A stretch of DNA of 64,000 nucleotides from Vanilla planifolia. Taxonomy: Eukaryota > Streptophyta > Magnoliopsida > Asparagales > Orchidaceae. Numbering within the stretch: the first letter of the stretch is position 1; every line of letters begins with the position of its first letter. This document shows, piece after piece, positions 47,497 through 59,375 of the stretch. Under the pieces are notes generated by a model that searched no databases, was not told the origin of the DNA, and saw only the letters and a list, made by a program, of their open reading frames with translations. Made by a program: the position numbers and the translations under genes. The stretch is from NCBI GenBank assembly GCA_023846275.1, contig JAIUJO010000296.1:441204-505203 (forward strand). Direction: 5' to 3'.

Positions 47497-49250
47497 AAGT
47501 GGAGGGAGATTTTTTTGGGGGGAGATTTTCAAGTTCCCAACGGTGGGAAGATCGACGGTGGGCTTTGCTTGCCAGTGGTGGGGTGCAGTCTATAGGATTA
47601 GCCTGGCTAGCTTTGGCACACATACTCTCACATAAGAAGAGCACTGCAAATAAACAGTGCACCCATCAAGAAATTGATAATCTTATTAGTTAGTAGGGCA
47701 TCCCTGAAGCTCACCTTGTTTGAAATTTCACCCTTCCTCATATCTTGATTATCAATTTCTTGCTACACCAAATTGAGCCCATCGGCTTCCAACCTTGCAA
47801 TAATTTGAGGTTGATTATCAATTTCTTGATGGGTGCACTGTTGATTTGCAGTGCCCTTCTTATGCGAGAGTATGTTTGAGGATAGACCTATCCAAACCCC
47901 TGAAGCCAAGTATGTGGCTAATTGGACAATTAGGAAGAACTTTCCAATCATTTGAGTTTGAGGGTCTCCCCCAAATGTGCTTTTTGTGTGGCCATGTTGG
48001 CCATAACATGGAGTAGTGTTTTATTAGCGAGGTTGCTACTTACTTGCCAAGAGAAGTAGATGGGACAGAAACAAGCAACAATAATGAAAACAAAAAAGCA
48101 AGCCATGGTAACCATGACCTAAAGGAATAAGGTGATCAGTGTGAGGATGACCTAAGGAAAATAAAAGGCTTTAACCCTTGGATGCTTGTGCAACCAAGGA
48201 GAAATGGGTAGTCTTGACATGGCAACAAAGGCTCCTAAAAAATATAGGTGAATATAACAATCAAAGGGATACCAGTGGGTCTGAAATAAATGTTGGACAT
48301 AGGAAATATGCAAGCAAGTGTACAAGTGTCTTAAATCCATGAGGTAGGGAACCATTGGACAACAATACAAACTTGAGTGGAGTTGAGGCACAAAGATGAC
48401 AACAAGTGGCACAGAAGCAGGATAACTCAGGTGGAAATATGGGGTAACTAGAGGACAAGTTCAAAAAGGAGGCCAACATAGTGAATTGATGGAATTAGTA
48501 GGGTGGAGGCATGCATGGGGTTCATCCATACCATGTTATTTCATAGAGTTGAAGGTGTTTAGTGGGGGTCCTCTATGGTATAGTACATGGGTTGCAAAGT
48601 CTGGAATAATTGGCATGGTTGCGGGAAATTGGGAGCTTGATTGCAAGGACTTTACAGAATATTAAGGTTGAATGCTGGTGTGAAGAGTTTTGGGGGAGCT
48701 TGGGTAGTAACTATTTGGGGAAGAAGGTTGTTGGCTTAATATTTAAACATAATAATATGCAAGACAACTATAGGATTTGGATTTCTATCTTGATTTCTCA
48801 AGGTTGCTATAGAATGGGGTTGAGAATGGCTTTTATGCTTGATGATTACTATAGATTGGATGCCTTAGTGGTGATGTGTACACTTCATTTCAATTCTCAA
48901 TATGAAAGTAATAGATGGAGAGGTAAGGATTGTAAATAAGTCATACAAAAAAATTGGGGATCCCCTTTATGTCTTGAGTAGAACATATATGAGGCAGTGC
49001 TAACATAAATATACAAAACTTCAAAATAACAAAAGAGATAATTTAAGAGCTTGCTACAACAATCACAAACTCTGGGCAAGTTTTGAAACTTAAGTTACTA
49101 TGAATTGCTATTTGCTGGGTAGTTTTGGGGTTATTTTTTGTCTATTAGCTGTCAATAAGCAAAAGTTGTTTAGTAGGCCTCAATGTAGCTACTGTTGTTG
49201 AAGGGGACATGAAGGTAAGCAAATTATGTGTATGGCTACCTAATACAATA
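47497..49250 (+). mobile_element. LINE G: 5' part of an L1-type element with inverted duplication
   Basis: The 5' end (AGTGGAGGGAGATTT) matches that of LINE E. After about 110 bp comes an inverted ORF1 segment, then ORF1 in plus orientation from the DUF4283 C-terminus: SYARVCLRIDLSKPLKP, then zinc knuckle CFLCGHVGHNME-stop-C (47978-48019), with all four metal ligands intact and one Gln-to-stop change. The ORF1 C-terminal region and linker follow to about 49250, where rDNA spacer repeats begin. Endonuclease, RT and RNase H are absent. Confidence 0.82.
47620..47875. repeat. 63-bp inverted repeat with 130-bp loop in LINE G
   Basis: 47620-47682 and 47813-47875 are reverse complements with only 3 mismatches in 63. 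The right arm, in plus orientation, is LINE ORF1 sequence (it runs into SYARVCLRIDL). The loop read on the minus strand gives KVSFRDALLTNK, the ORF1 segment that precedes it in LINEs D and E. So this is an inverted duplication of ORF1, not a separate element. Confidence 0.9.
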
Positions 49251-52200
49251 CATGCTATACTTGTGGATAATATAACATCCTACATTCCTACTTGTGGATA
49301 ATATAATATGCGAATTTTATCAAGAAAAAATTTTAGACTACCTATAGGTAATCACCTTATCCATGCGATACTAGCTCGTAGTGCTAACAATTAGTAAAAA
49401 AATTACACTTTGGGTTCTCCACATGCTACGCATGCAGGTTGTTATTAATCATGCACAAATAGGCCCCTAAGTGCACATGTAGTGCACTGGTGATCGTGCA
49501 ACACCAGTATTGCTCAGCTTGGGCTTATCATTAATTTTTCACTTTGCTATAGCAAGCAAAGTCTCCTTTATTCTTATTTGTAGACTATATATTATGACAA
49601 TTCTATTAAGCAAGAAGAAAAACTTCAAATAGGTAATCACCTTATCCATGTGACAACATCCTGTAGCATAAAAAATCACAAAAAAAGTTACACTTTATGT
49701 TCGTACGTGCCACGTGTGTAGGTTGTCACTAGACACATGTGGATAGGCCCATTCACACAGTACCAACAATGCTCTGCTAGGGCTACAACCCAAAATTCAT
49801 AAAACCTTACACATTTTATCATCCATCTTCTAGTTTGTTGTAAGTCATATGAAGTCCCACATGCCAACTCATAGATTTTTGTAAGAATTCTATCAAGGAA
49901 TAATGCAATACTACCTATAGGTAATCACCTTATCCATGTAGTAGCTGCTCAAAGTGCTAAAAATCCTAAAAATAGTTACACTTTGGGGTCCCCATATGCC
50001 ATGTGTGGCATGTATGTAGCTTCAGTAATGCTCTTTTAGGGATACCATCCAAAATTCTTAAACCCTTGTGCAGATTACATCAACCAACTTCCACTTAGCT
50101 ATAAGACATAAAGCATCCCACATGCCCACTTATGGATTGTATATTATGATAATTCTATCAAGTAAGAAGGCAAGACTACTAATAGGTAATCACCTTATCC
50201 AAGTGGTAGAAGCCCAAAGAGCTAAAATGTTTTACAAACGTTTAACTTTGGGGACCACACATGTAGCATACAAAGGTTGTCACTGAGTGCATGCAGACAT
50301 GCCATCAAGTGCACACACAGTGCAGGCTACATTAACACAGCACCACCAGCACTCAGCTAGGGCTACAACCAAAAATGCTTAAATGATTGCTCATATTGCA
50401 CTCTTCTATTAAGGAAGAAGGTAACACTAAAAGTAGGTAATCACCTTATCCATGTAGGAGTATCCCACGATGCCAAAACTCCGAAACAAAGTTACACTTT
50501 GGGGTACCTACATTCCACACACGTAGGTTGCTATTGAGCCCACATAGACAGGCCCCTGTGCACACGTATAGTGCTCTGGTGTTTGTAGAACACCAATGGT
50601 GATCGACTATGGCTACAATCCAAAATGCTTAAACCATTGTGCATATTAAATCAACCATCTTCAACATTGTAGTAGGCCATATAGTATCTCACATGCCTAC
50701 TTGTAGATTATATATTGTGAGAATTTTGCAAAGGAAGAATGCAAGACAATTTATAGGTAATCACCTTATCCAAAAGGTAGTTTCCTACAATGCTGAAAAA
50801 TCTCAAAAAAAGGTTACACCTTGGGGTCCCCACATGACATGTTTGGGAAAGGCTCCCACACATGCACATAGATAAGCCCCTATCTACATGTGCAGTGCAC
50901 TAGCATGCATACTATTCCAACAGCACTCGACTAGGGCCACAACATAAAATGCTTAAACCCATGTTCATATTGCAACGTCCAAATTCCACAGTGCCACAGG
51001 CCACACAGAATCCCACATGCCTCCTTAGGGATATTGCAATAATTTTATCGAGGAAAAAGACAAGACTACCAGTAGGTAATCACTTTATCCATGTGATAAC
51101 AACACGTAGTGCCAAAAATCCCATAAAAAGTTAGATTTTGGCTGCATATGCTGCACATAAAGGCTGCCACTAAGCACATATAGACTGGTCATTGAGTGCA
51201 TGTGTAGTGCACTTGTGTTCACATAGCACCAGTAGTGCTTAACAAGGGCTATAGCCTAAAATGCTTAAACCGTTGTGCATATTACACTATCCATCTTCTG
51301 CTTTGTCGCACATAGCATCCCATATGCCCACTTGTGGAATATAATTATGATAATTCTATCAAGGAAGAAGGAAAGACTACGAAAAAATTATCACCTTGTC
51401 CATGCAAAGTAGCCCGTAGTGCTTAAAATCCAAACAAATATTTCACTTTGGGGTCCCCACATGCTATGAACATAGGTCGCCACTAAGCATGCATGGATAG
51501 GTTCCCTAGTGTGTGTGTAGATAGGCCCACAAGCACATATATATGATAATGGCTTTTGCACAACACCAGAAGCACTCGACTTAAGCTACAGCACAAAATG
51601 CTTAAACGCTTGTGCATATTGCATCATCCATCTTTTGCTTTACTATAGACTACTTACTGTCCCACATGCCCATTTGTAGATTTTATATTGAGAAAATTTT
51701 ATATAGAAAGAAGGAATGATTACCAATAAGTAATCACCTTATCCATGCAATAGTGACTCGTAGTGCTAAACATCTAAAAAATATTATACTTTAGGGTCCA
51801 TACATGTTGTGAACATAGTTTGCCATTAAGCACATGCAAACAGGCCCCTATGTGCTCATGCAATGCACTATCGTTCATGTAGTACCATCAGTACTCAACT
51901 AGGGCTACAACCTAAAACGCTTAAACCCTTACACATATTGCACCATCCTTCTTCTGCATTACTATAGGCTGCATAGCATTCCACATGCCCACTTACAGAT
52001 TATAAGTTTTGACAATTTTATCAAGAAAGAAGGCAAGACTACCATTAAGTAATCACCTTATCAATGTGGTAGTAGCTTGCAATGCTAAAATCCCAAAACA
52101 AGTTACACTTTGGGGTCCCCATAAACCACACATGTAGGTTTCAACTAAGAAGGCATGCATAGACCCCAATGCACATACATAGACAAGTCCCCGATATGCA

Positions 52201-52640
52201 CGTGCAGTGCACTGGCATGCGTGTAGCTCTAGAATTGTTCATTAAGGGCTTCAACATAAAATGCTTAAACACTAGTGCATATTGCACCCTCCTTCCTCCA
52301 CTTTGTAGCAAGTCACACAGTGTTCCACAACCCCACTTGCACATTATATATTATGAAAATTCTATCAAGGAAGAAGGAAAGACTACCAATAAATAATCAC
52401 TTTACCCATGCAACAATAGCTCATAGTGCTAAACATTGTAAAACAAAGTTACACTTTGTGGTCCCCACATGTTGTGTGTATGGGTTGTCACTCAAGGCAC
52501 ATAGACAGACTCTCACGCAAGCATAAGTAGGCTCTCGTGTGTTTGGAGATAGGCCCCTGCACACTTATGGTCAAGTTTACTGCTTGTGCACAGTGCTCTA
52601 CCATATGTACACAGTGCTACAACATGCTTAGTGCTATGTA
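49251..52640 (-). repeat. rDNA spacer subrepeat array 4 (about 11 copies)
   Basis: TTACACTTTGGGGTCCCC-like blocks lie near 49405, 49690, 49978, 50243, 50492, 50814, 51132, 51440, 51785, 52104 and 52451, spaced 250-350 bp. This array uses CACATGCCCACTTGTGG and AGGTAATCACCTTATCC forms throughout, unlike array 1. Confidence 0.87.
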
Positions 52641-53066
52641 AAGCGAGCTGCTCCAACCAATTGGGTTTGGGCCACTGCCTAACATGTGTAAAACCTTGAG
52701 TAAATTGGCATGCTCATAGAACCACCACATGCACTACTTTAATAATTTGATCAACGAAGCCAATGAATTGTTTTAAACCTTTTATAGAATTTAGTAGTTA
52801 TTTCACAAATCTACTAATTTGATCATGTCAATTAACAAAGAATGCAAAGTGAGGTATTTTTTTCCTTGCACCCTAGTAAGCCTTTAAGGGGAATATCACA
52901 TCGCCAGTTGCACAGTACCCTCACTAAGGTATCACACAAGTTCTCGCATTCAGTAGGGCTTAGTTGAGCAAGTGGGAAATTGAGCAATTGAGCATATGAG
53001 CAAGTGAGCAAGCTCACAGTCGTTAATAATATTCATGGATTGTTACATTTCATAGGGGACAAATCC
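52641..53066 (-). other. 26S-proximal (3') rDNA spacer, unit 3
   Basis: Same stretch as 4261-4644, including GCATGCTCATAGAACCAC-type text and the GAGCAAGTGAGCAAGCTC segment (about 52998-53015). No gene. Confidence 0.72.
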
Positions 53067-54922
53067 TCTACAACATAAGATTGGATCTCAGTGGATCGAG
53101 GTAGCAATGCCACTTTATCACTTACGATGCCCCATCTTAAATTTTGTTCATCTATAAAGGATTTAACCCATCATTCATTCTCAACTATCATTTCTTATGG
53201 TTCCCATGCCATCCAACTTAATATGACACTAGACTAGAATGTGGTTGTGTGTGTCCTTGTGGTGCCAAGCCCTTATTATCAGCCAACAAGAGAACAACTA
53301 GCCTAGGCATCACATCTTAGCATGGATTTTGATTTAGAGGTGTTTAAACATAATCCTACACATGATAGCTTCATGTCAATAGGTTTTCAACAAAGTGTAA
53401 TGACCAGTTATGTGAATCAATAATTGCTCTTATACTAGGTTGAATTATTATCATGACACATTCATCAGTAGGGTAAAACTAACTTTTCTTACAATGGACT
53501 AAACCCAGCTCACTTTCCTTATTAGTGGGTGAATAATCCAACATTTGGTAAATTCTACTTCTTAATGATAAGTAAAGTTGACATCAAAAAATTAAAAAGC
53601 AACATCACTGGGAATGCTTTCTTGTCACAAGCTAGTTATCCTTATGGTCACTTTTTTGACACCTCTAGCTTCAAATTCTAAAACCTTGATAGATTGATAA
53701 GCCACGCTTTCATGGTTCATATTTATACTAAGAACAAGAATCCAATCAGCTTTTACTCCTTTGTTTCAAACAAGACTTCTATTCTTATTAAGCTCATCTT
53801 AGGAAACCTGCTTTATCTATTAATAGATGTGTCACCCCAGACAAACTCTCTAACAACTTCCACCAAAATCAACACACCAAGGTGATACTTAGAGGCAAAA
53901 AGAGGGACTGTGCCCAAACTCCATCTCATAGAATAAGTAAAAATACGTTGAAGTATTGGTATTTACATTTCGTCAACATGTCAACTCCCACTTATGCTAG
54001 ACTTCTAAAGTCATTTCACAAAATTAGAATATAGTCTAGCTCAAAGGGTCTTCTTTCCCTATTAATTCTGCAAAGCCCATTACATTGGCTATGGTTTTTC
54101 TTGATAGTAAATAAGGATAGTAGGAATCTCATTAATCCATTCAAGCATGCTACTAATTAGATGAAGAAGCATTTGGTTACTTTGAGAGAGTTATAGTTAC
54201 TCCCACCATTCACACATGCTTGGTTGAAATTTTTCACTTTGACATTCAGAGTATTGATAAAAATCATATTGCATGAGGTTTCTTGAGGACAACCACATAC
54301 CTTTATTTTAATTAAATAGTTAGATTCCCCATGTTCATTCCAGTCTTAGTCAATTGTTTGACACCTAGAAAAGGCCCCTGTAGGGGCCATTCCTAAGTCA
54401 TCCCCCAGCTGGCACGCATCAACTTGCTTTGTCATGCAAGCAGCTCGAGATGTCTATTGACAGCTGATGAGTTTAGGATTGGGAGCCCCTGCCCAGCCCT
54501 CAGCCAATCTATTTCCCAAAGTCATAGATCCATTATGGAGACTTCCCTTACCTAACATTATTCCATCAACCAGAGTCTATTCACCTCGGAGACTTAATGT
54601 GGTTATGAGTATGAGCTGGAGTGGAAGGCACTAAATAATCTAGATTTTCAAGGGTCTCCATTAGTGCATTAGACAACACTCAACATGTGATTCTCTTCCA
54701 ATCACTTGGCCCTATGTTCGGTCATCGACTACCACATCCTAGATAGAGAATTTTAACACAACTCCATTTTGAAGCTCATGTGAAATGGAACTCTCTAATG
54801 GGTTCCCCCATCACTTAGGATCGACTAACCTATGTGCAAGTGCCATTCACATGGAACCTTTCTCCTCTTTGGCCTTCAAAGTCTCATTTTAATATTTTCT
54901 ACTACCATCAAGATCCATACCA
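53067..54922 (-). pseudogene. 26S rRNA pseudogene, unit 3 (truncated by LINE H)
   Basis: Parallels 4645-6570 of unit 1: GGATCTCAGTGGATCGAGGT, CCCAGCTCACTTTCCTTATT, GGTAAATTCTACTTCTTAAT, AGCTTTTACTCCTTTGTTTC. It stops near 54922, within the block ACTACCATCAAGATCCATAC, and LINE ORF1 sequence follows without any target motif. The rest of the unit is missing, so this is a breakpoint inside 26S rather than an 18S-site insertion. Confidence 0.93.
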
Positions 54923-56954
54923 GTGTAGCTTGGCTTAGGGGACCTTAGCAGGTTATTAGGCAAACTATGGGATTGCAAAAGCCATCAGATAGCCAAAACT
55001 ACTTGATGAAATGACTACTAATATGTAATGATCATCTTATGCAAGGGTCCATGGGAGGATGGATCTATTTAAACCTTTAAAGCCAGGGATGTGGTAGAGC
55101 AAATAGTTGAGAGAAACTTTCTAATCTTTTGAGCATGAGGGCTATCCTCATAAGTGCTTTACTTATGGCCATGTTGTCCATTACATGGAGTAATATGTTA
55201 CTAGTAGGAAACTTACTAAGTTGTCAAGAGAATTAGAGGGCAATATAGTAAGTAATATGATGAGATTGATAAAACAACTTAAGCCAGTCAGAAACATTAA
55301 GAACAAAGAATTTAGTGGGATGAAGACTCAAGAACTAGGAATGAGTTAGGCTCTTGGATGCTTGTGTAACCAAGTAAAAGGAGGGCTACCATGATAAGGA
55401 AAAAAAGTTTCTCAAAACTACAATTGTTCTAAAATATCAAAGAGAGGCTAATGGGGTTAAAAATAATGGTGGAATTGGTAGATTCTCAAGTAAGCACAGA
55501 AGTGTCTCCAATATAAAGGACAAGGAACCTTTCAGGCAAGTGTGGATCCTAAAGAATTCATTGGGAAAGAAAGCTATGATTAAATGAACTCAAAGCACTC
55601 ATAAGGTCCAACTTGAGGAGATGTTTTTATAGGTAGGAAACTTTTTCATGTAATTGCTACCATGCCTACTAGAATTTATAGGAGATATGGTAAAGGAGAG
55701 GTGGTTTGAGTCATGCCGATTGTTGTATAAGGAGTCCATGAAATTATGCATTAAAATGGCTAGAGACGTAATAAATTATTAGCTAAGAGGAATTTTAGAA
55801 ATATGTTGGAATCTAAGATGGGCTACTTATTGAATAATAATTTTGTGGTCTAGCAAGCTACTGCTACTCCAGACATCTGGGTAAAGGATTTGAGAAAGGA
55901 ATGGTTATGGATGTAGTAATGGGTTGTGGCTATGATAAATATAGGTATAGAGACTATGATGCTATGAAATGGGTGCTACAAGATGGGATTTTGCTAGGAG
56001 ACTAGCTGCTGCTGGAGAAGTGCTAGAGAGGTGCATTATGGATGGTTAATTGTTGTAGGAAATGGGTGTTGCAAGTAAGAATTTTGTTGGGAGACAAGGT
56101 GCTGGTGGTGAGGTGTTGGAAAAGTGCATTATGCCAGGTTAATTGTTGTAGGATGAGGAAAAAAATTGTTAAATGTAAGAATTGGTGAAGGCTTAACAGA
56201 TATGGTGCCAAGGGAAGTTTCAACTGCTTATTGATATTCAAAGTGGCGAAGCAAGTTACTACTGCTATGAAATGGGTGATGCAGGCTGGCATTTTGCTGA
56301 TGATGAGCTATTACTAGAGAGGTGCTTTATGACATGTTAAGTGTTGTATGAAATGGGTGTTACATGTAAGCTTTTGGCTGGGTGATAAGCTATTATTAGA
56401 GAGATGCTAGAGAGGTGCATTATGACATGTGAATTGCTATATGAAAATTCCAAAAACGTTTACATGCATGAATGAAAGGGGACACAACAAGTGTGGCGCC
56501 AAGGGGACTTTTGGCAACAAGTTGAAACTCAGCGTGACAAGGCAAGCTGCTACTCTTTGTAGCTAGGTAAAGAGTTTGAAGAAGAATGTTGAACTTCTTG
56601 TAATGATAAGTACTATTGGTTGCGTAATGTTGGGTAAGATATATGGAACTATGTGGATAGAGCCTTTTAAAATGCAAAGCCTAAGAGGGGAATTGGTCGA
56701 ATGCAACAAGAGAAATTGCTGCCATTGCTTAGGGATGCTTGGTGCTATTGGTGGGGATGCTGGGTGCTGTTGAAGTGGGTGAAGAAGTCGAGTAATGGTC
56801 CTTGGCTTGCTAGGAGGAGCTCAATATATTGGGTAGCACTAAATGTCTTTTAATACTATTACAATTGAAGGAAATTGTTGGAATTCAAGGTTGGCTTCGA
56901 ATTATGCCAAGATGCTATAGGTGAAAGGATTTTATATCACCACAAATGATTAAG

Positions 56955-57620
56955 TTTAATTTATGAAATATTTAGGGAAAAAGGGATAAGAAGACAAGGT
57001 AATACTTGCAGCAGCTTGTTAAAACATGCAACATCGCAATAGTGGCTCTTGTTGAAACCAAAGTGGATAAGTTCAGTAGAAAACATGTAGATGTGCTGGT
57101 TAGTAAAGATTGGGACTTTGTGGTGCAACCTTTAGCTAGACTATCTTAAAGTTATTAAGCTTTCATCATAAGTACTTGTGGAGTAGGCAAGGGTGGGCGA
57201 TTCAAAGTTGCTGAAAATGCTGTGTTGTGTATGCATCCTAGGAGCCTACTAAGAGGAGAGTTGCGTTCGATATCCTAAGGGATGAGGACAAAAGTGAGGG
57301 ACTCATACTAATTACAGGGGATTTCAATGTTGTTATGTGACAGGAGGAGAAAAAGGGGGGAAGAAGATTAGGAGTGGTTAGGCTCAGCAGGAATTTTTTG
57401 GGATAACACAAGAACTTAAGTTCATAAAATTGTAATATGTTGGCAATAGGTTTATGTGGTGCAATGAGAAGGAATGAAGCGCTAGAATATTGGAGAGGCT
57501 TGAAAGAGTGCTGATGAACCTCCAAGAAATCTAGGCATTTCTTAAAACTTTAGTATCTCATTTATAGCGAATTGAGCTGGATCATTGCTCTTTGCTTGTT
57601 GAGATGGGTACACAATAAGG
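56955..57620 (+). pseudogene. LINE H endonuclease
   Basis: Across stops: NIAIVALVETKVDKFSRKHVD, then GDSKLLKMLCCVCILGAY, then LITGDFNVVM, then LDHCSLLVEMGT near 57590-57610. The first motif (WN..G) is worn to -NI-GKK. The GDFN block is preserved. Frameshifts prevent a full domain. Confidence 0.82.
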
Positions 57621-58115
57621 GATGGCTACTATAAGAAGGAACCAATTTGAGAGTGTTTGGCTCATATTTCCTAAAACTATGGTTGTTGTCAAAAAGTGTG
57701 GAATAGATCAGCTAGAGGTAATCTCATGGAGAGGCTCTCTATGTAATTTTGTAGATCCTTAGTTTCTTTGAGAAGGTGGAGCAAGATCGAGTTGTAGTCT
57801 CTTATTTATAGGAATGACAAACTAAAAAACGAAATTCAAGTTTTACAACTCAAGGAGTTTGAGGTGGATCTAAATGATTAGGAGCACATCCAGCTTAGAC
57901 ATCCTACTTCTTCTTTTCATAGGGCAACTGTACTTGAGGAGAGGTGCTGGTGGCAAAGAGCAAAGGTTCAATGAGCTCAATTGAGAGATTATATCACTAG
58001 TTCTTCAAGGTTACTACTTCTAAGTGGAGGGACAAGCATGTACTAGATTTAAAGGGTGATAAGGGTGAAGTGGTTAGTTTTGTAAAGAATATAAATTATT
58101 TGTTAGCTAGCTATT

Positions 58116-59330
58116 TTGAGAAAAAGTGGTGCAATAATGATGTGTACCATCCTTGATTGCATTACTAGCCATATAGATGCATTGATAGGAAACAACAAGG
58201 AATGCTTATCATGCAGGTTACCAAGGAAGAAGTCAAGAGTGCTATTTGATCAATCAAGAAGAATAAGACACCAGGGATGGATGGGGTCATTATGGAGTTT
58301 GTGCATGGATGTTAGGCTATTACTTAGGATGATATTTTTAGAACTGTATTATAATATTTTCATGATAAAAAGATGCCAAACTTGGAAGGATACTCTCATT
58401 ATTCTTATTTCAAAAGTGTGAGGCACAGATAGACGAAAACAGTTTAGGCCCATAAGCTTGTGTAATATTATATATAAAATTGTGGTAAAGATCTTGATGG
58501 CAAGATTGAAGAAAGTTTTTAATTGGGCTCATTATGAAGGAACAAGGTGCATTTGTGTCAAGCAGATCTATCTCAAATAATATCTTTATTGCTCAAGAAA
58601 TGATAACCTAAATGCACTCTTTTGCATCCAAAGAGGGTCTTATAGTAATCAAGGTGGATATGAAACAAGTATATGAAAAGGTGAGATGGTAATTTGTTAT
58701 TGATATGATGTCATTCTTAAGCTTTCCTGTATTATGATGTGAGTGAGTGAATGCTTGCATCTCATCTCTAAGATTTGGGGTGATACTAAATGTGGTCAGA
58801 CTCCCATGGATTAAGGCCACTAGTGGCTCCAGGCAAAGGTACCCATTGTCATCTTATATGTTCATCATTACATCTGAATTTTTGCCTTGGCACATGAGGA
58901 AGTATGAAGCTATGGTAGTATTGGAGTTCATTGTGGGCCAACCTCCCTGATCATTTCACACTTGTTATATGCTAATGATATGATTTTATATGCACATACT
59001 ATATGTTCTACTGTTGGTTTATGAGGTAGATTATGGATGAATAGGAGAAGCACTTCGGATAGAAGGTAAATCTTGCTGAATCTAGAGTCTACTCCATTAT
59101 TAGTATGTTGGGTAAAAAAAGAAAGATGGTGCCTGGAAAAGTTTATATGACCCAAGTAAAAAATCTCAATTATTTAGGGATGCCCGTTTCAACAAATTTG
59201 CTAAGAAAGGAGGATTTCAATTTTATCATTCAAAGACTGAAAGAACATGTCACAAAAAGGAGAATTAGGCCACTTTCCTTGGCAGACAGGATTGTTATGA
59301 TCAATTAGGTGTTGACAACCATTCCAAATT
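58116..59330 (+). pseudogene. LINE H reverse transcriptase
   Basis: 58200-58421 holds ITKEEVKSAI and TPGMDGVIMEFVHGC-type text. Then come NIIYKIVVKILMARLKKV, then SISNNIFIAQEM, then NACISSLRFGVILNVVRLPWI (open frame 58747-58950). The active-site block reads LLYANDMILYAHTI (about 58966-59007), with YADD changed to YAND. Frame 59105-59308 gives MLGKKRKMVPGKVYMTQVKN, then NYLGMPVSTNLLRK. Confidence 0.87.
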
Positions 59331-59375
59331 TTTGTTTACATCATTTTGTGGTGTCAAATGGGTTGATTAATAGGT

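Larger units (their letters stand above)
54923..59375 (+). mobile_element. LINE H: L1-type element lacking both ends
   Basis: It starts within ORF1 (DUF4283 C-terminus; knuckle near 55155-55197 reads CFTYGHVVHYME-stop-Y, two Cys lost). It continues through the linker (55640-56950), endonuclease, connector and RT. It then breaks in the RT C-terminal part near 59375, where an ORF1 fragment is spliced in. Sequence is close to LINE D. Neither a 5' UTR nor its own 3' end is present. Confidence 0.85.

Noticed and set aside
47620..47875. MITE or other DNA transposon with terminal inverted repeats
   Set aside because: The arms and loop are LINE ORF1 sequence, the right arm continues into ORF1, and no target duplication is seen outside the arms.
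49251..52640. Regular repeats that could suggest a CRISPR-like or satellite array
   Set aside because: Repeat units are about 250-350 bp, imperfect along their whole length, without short identical repeats and unique spacers, and they sit exactly where an rDNA intergenic spacer belongs.
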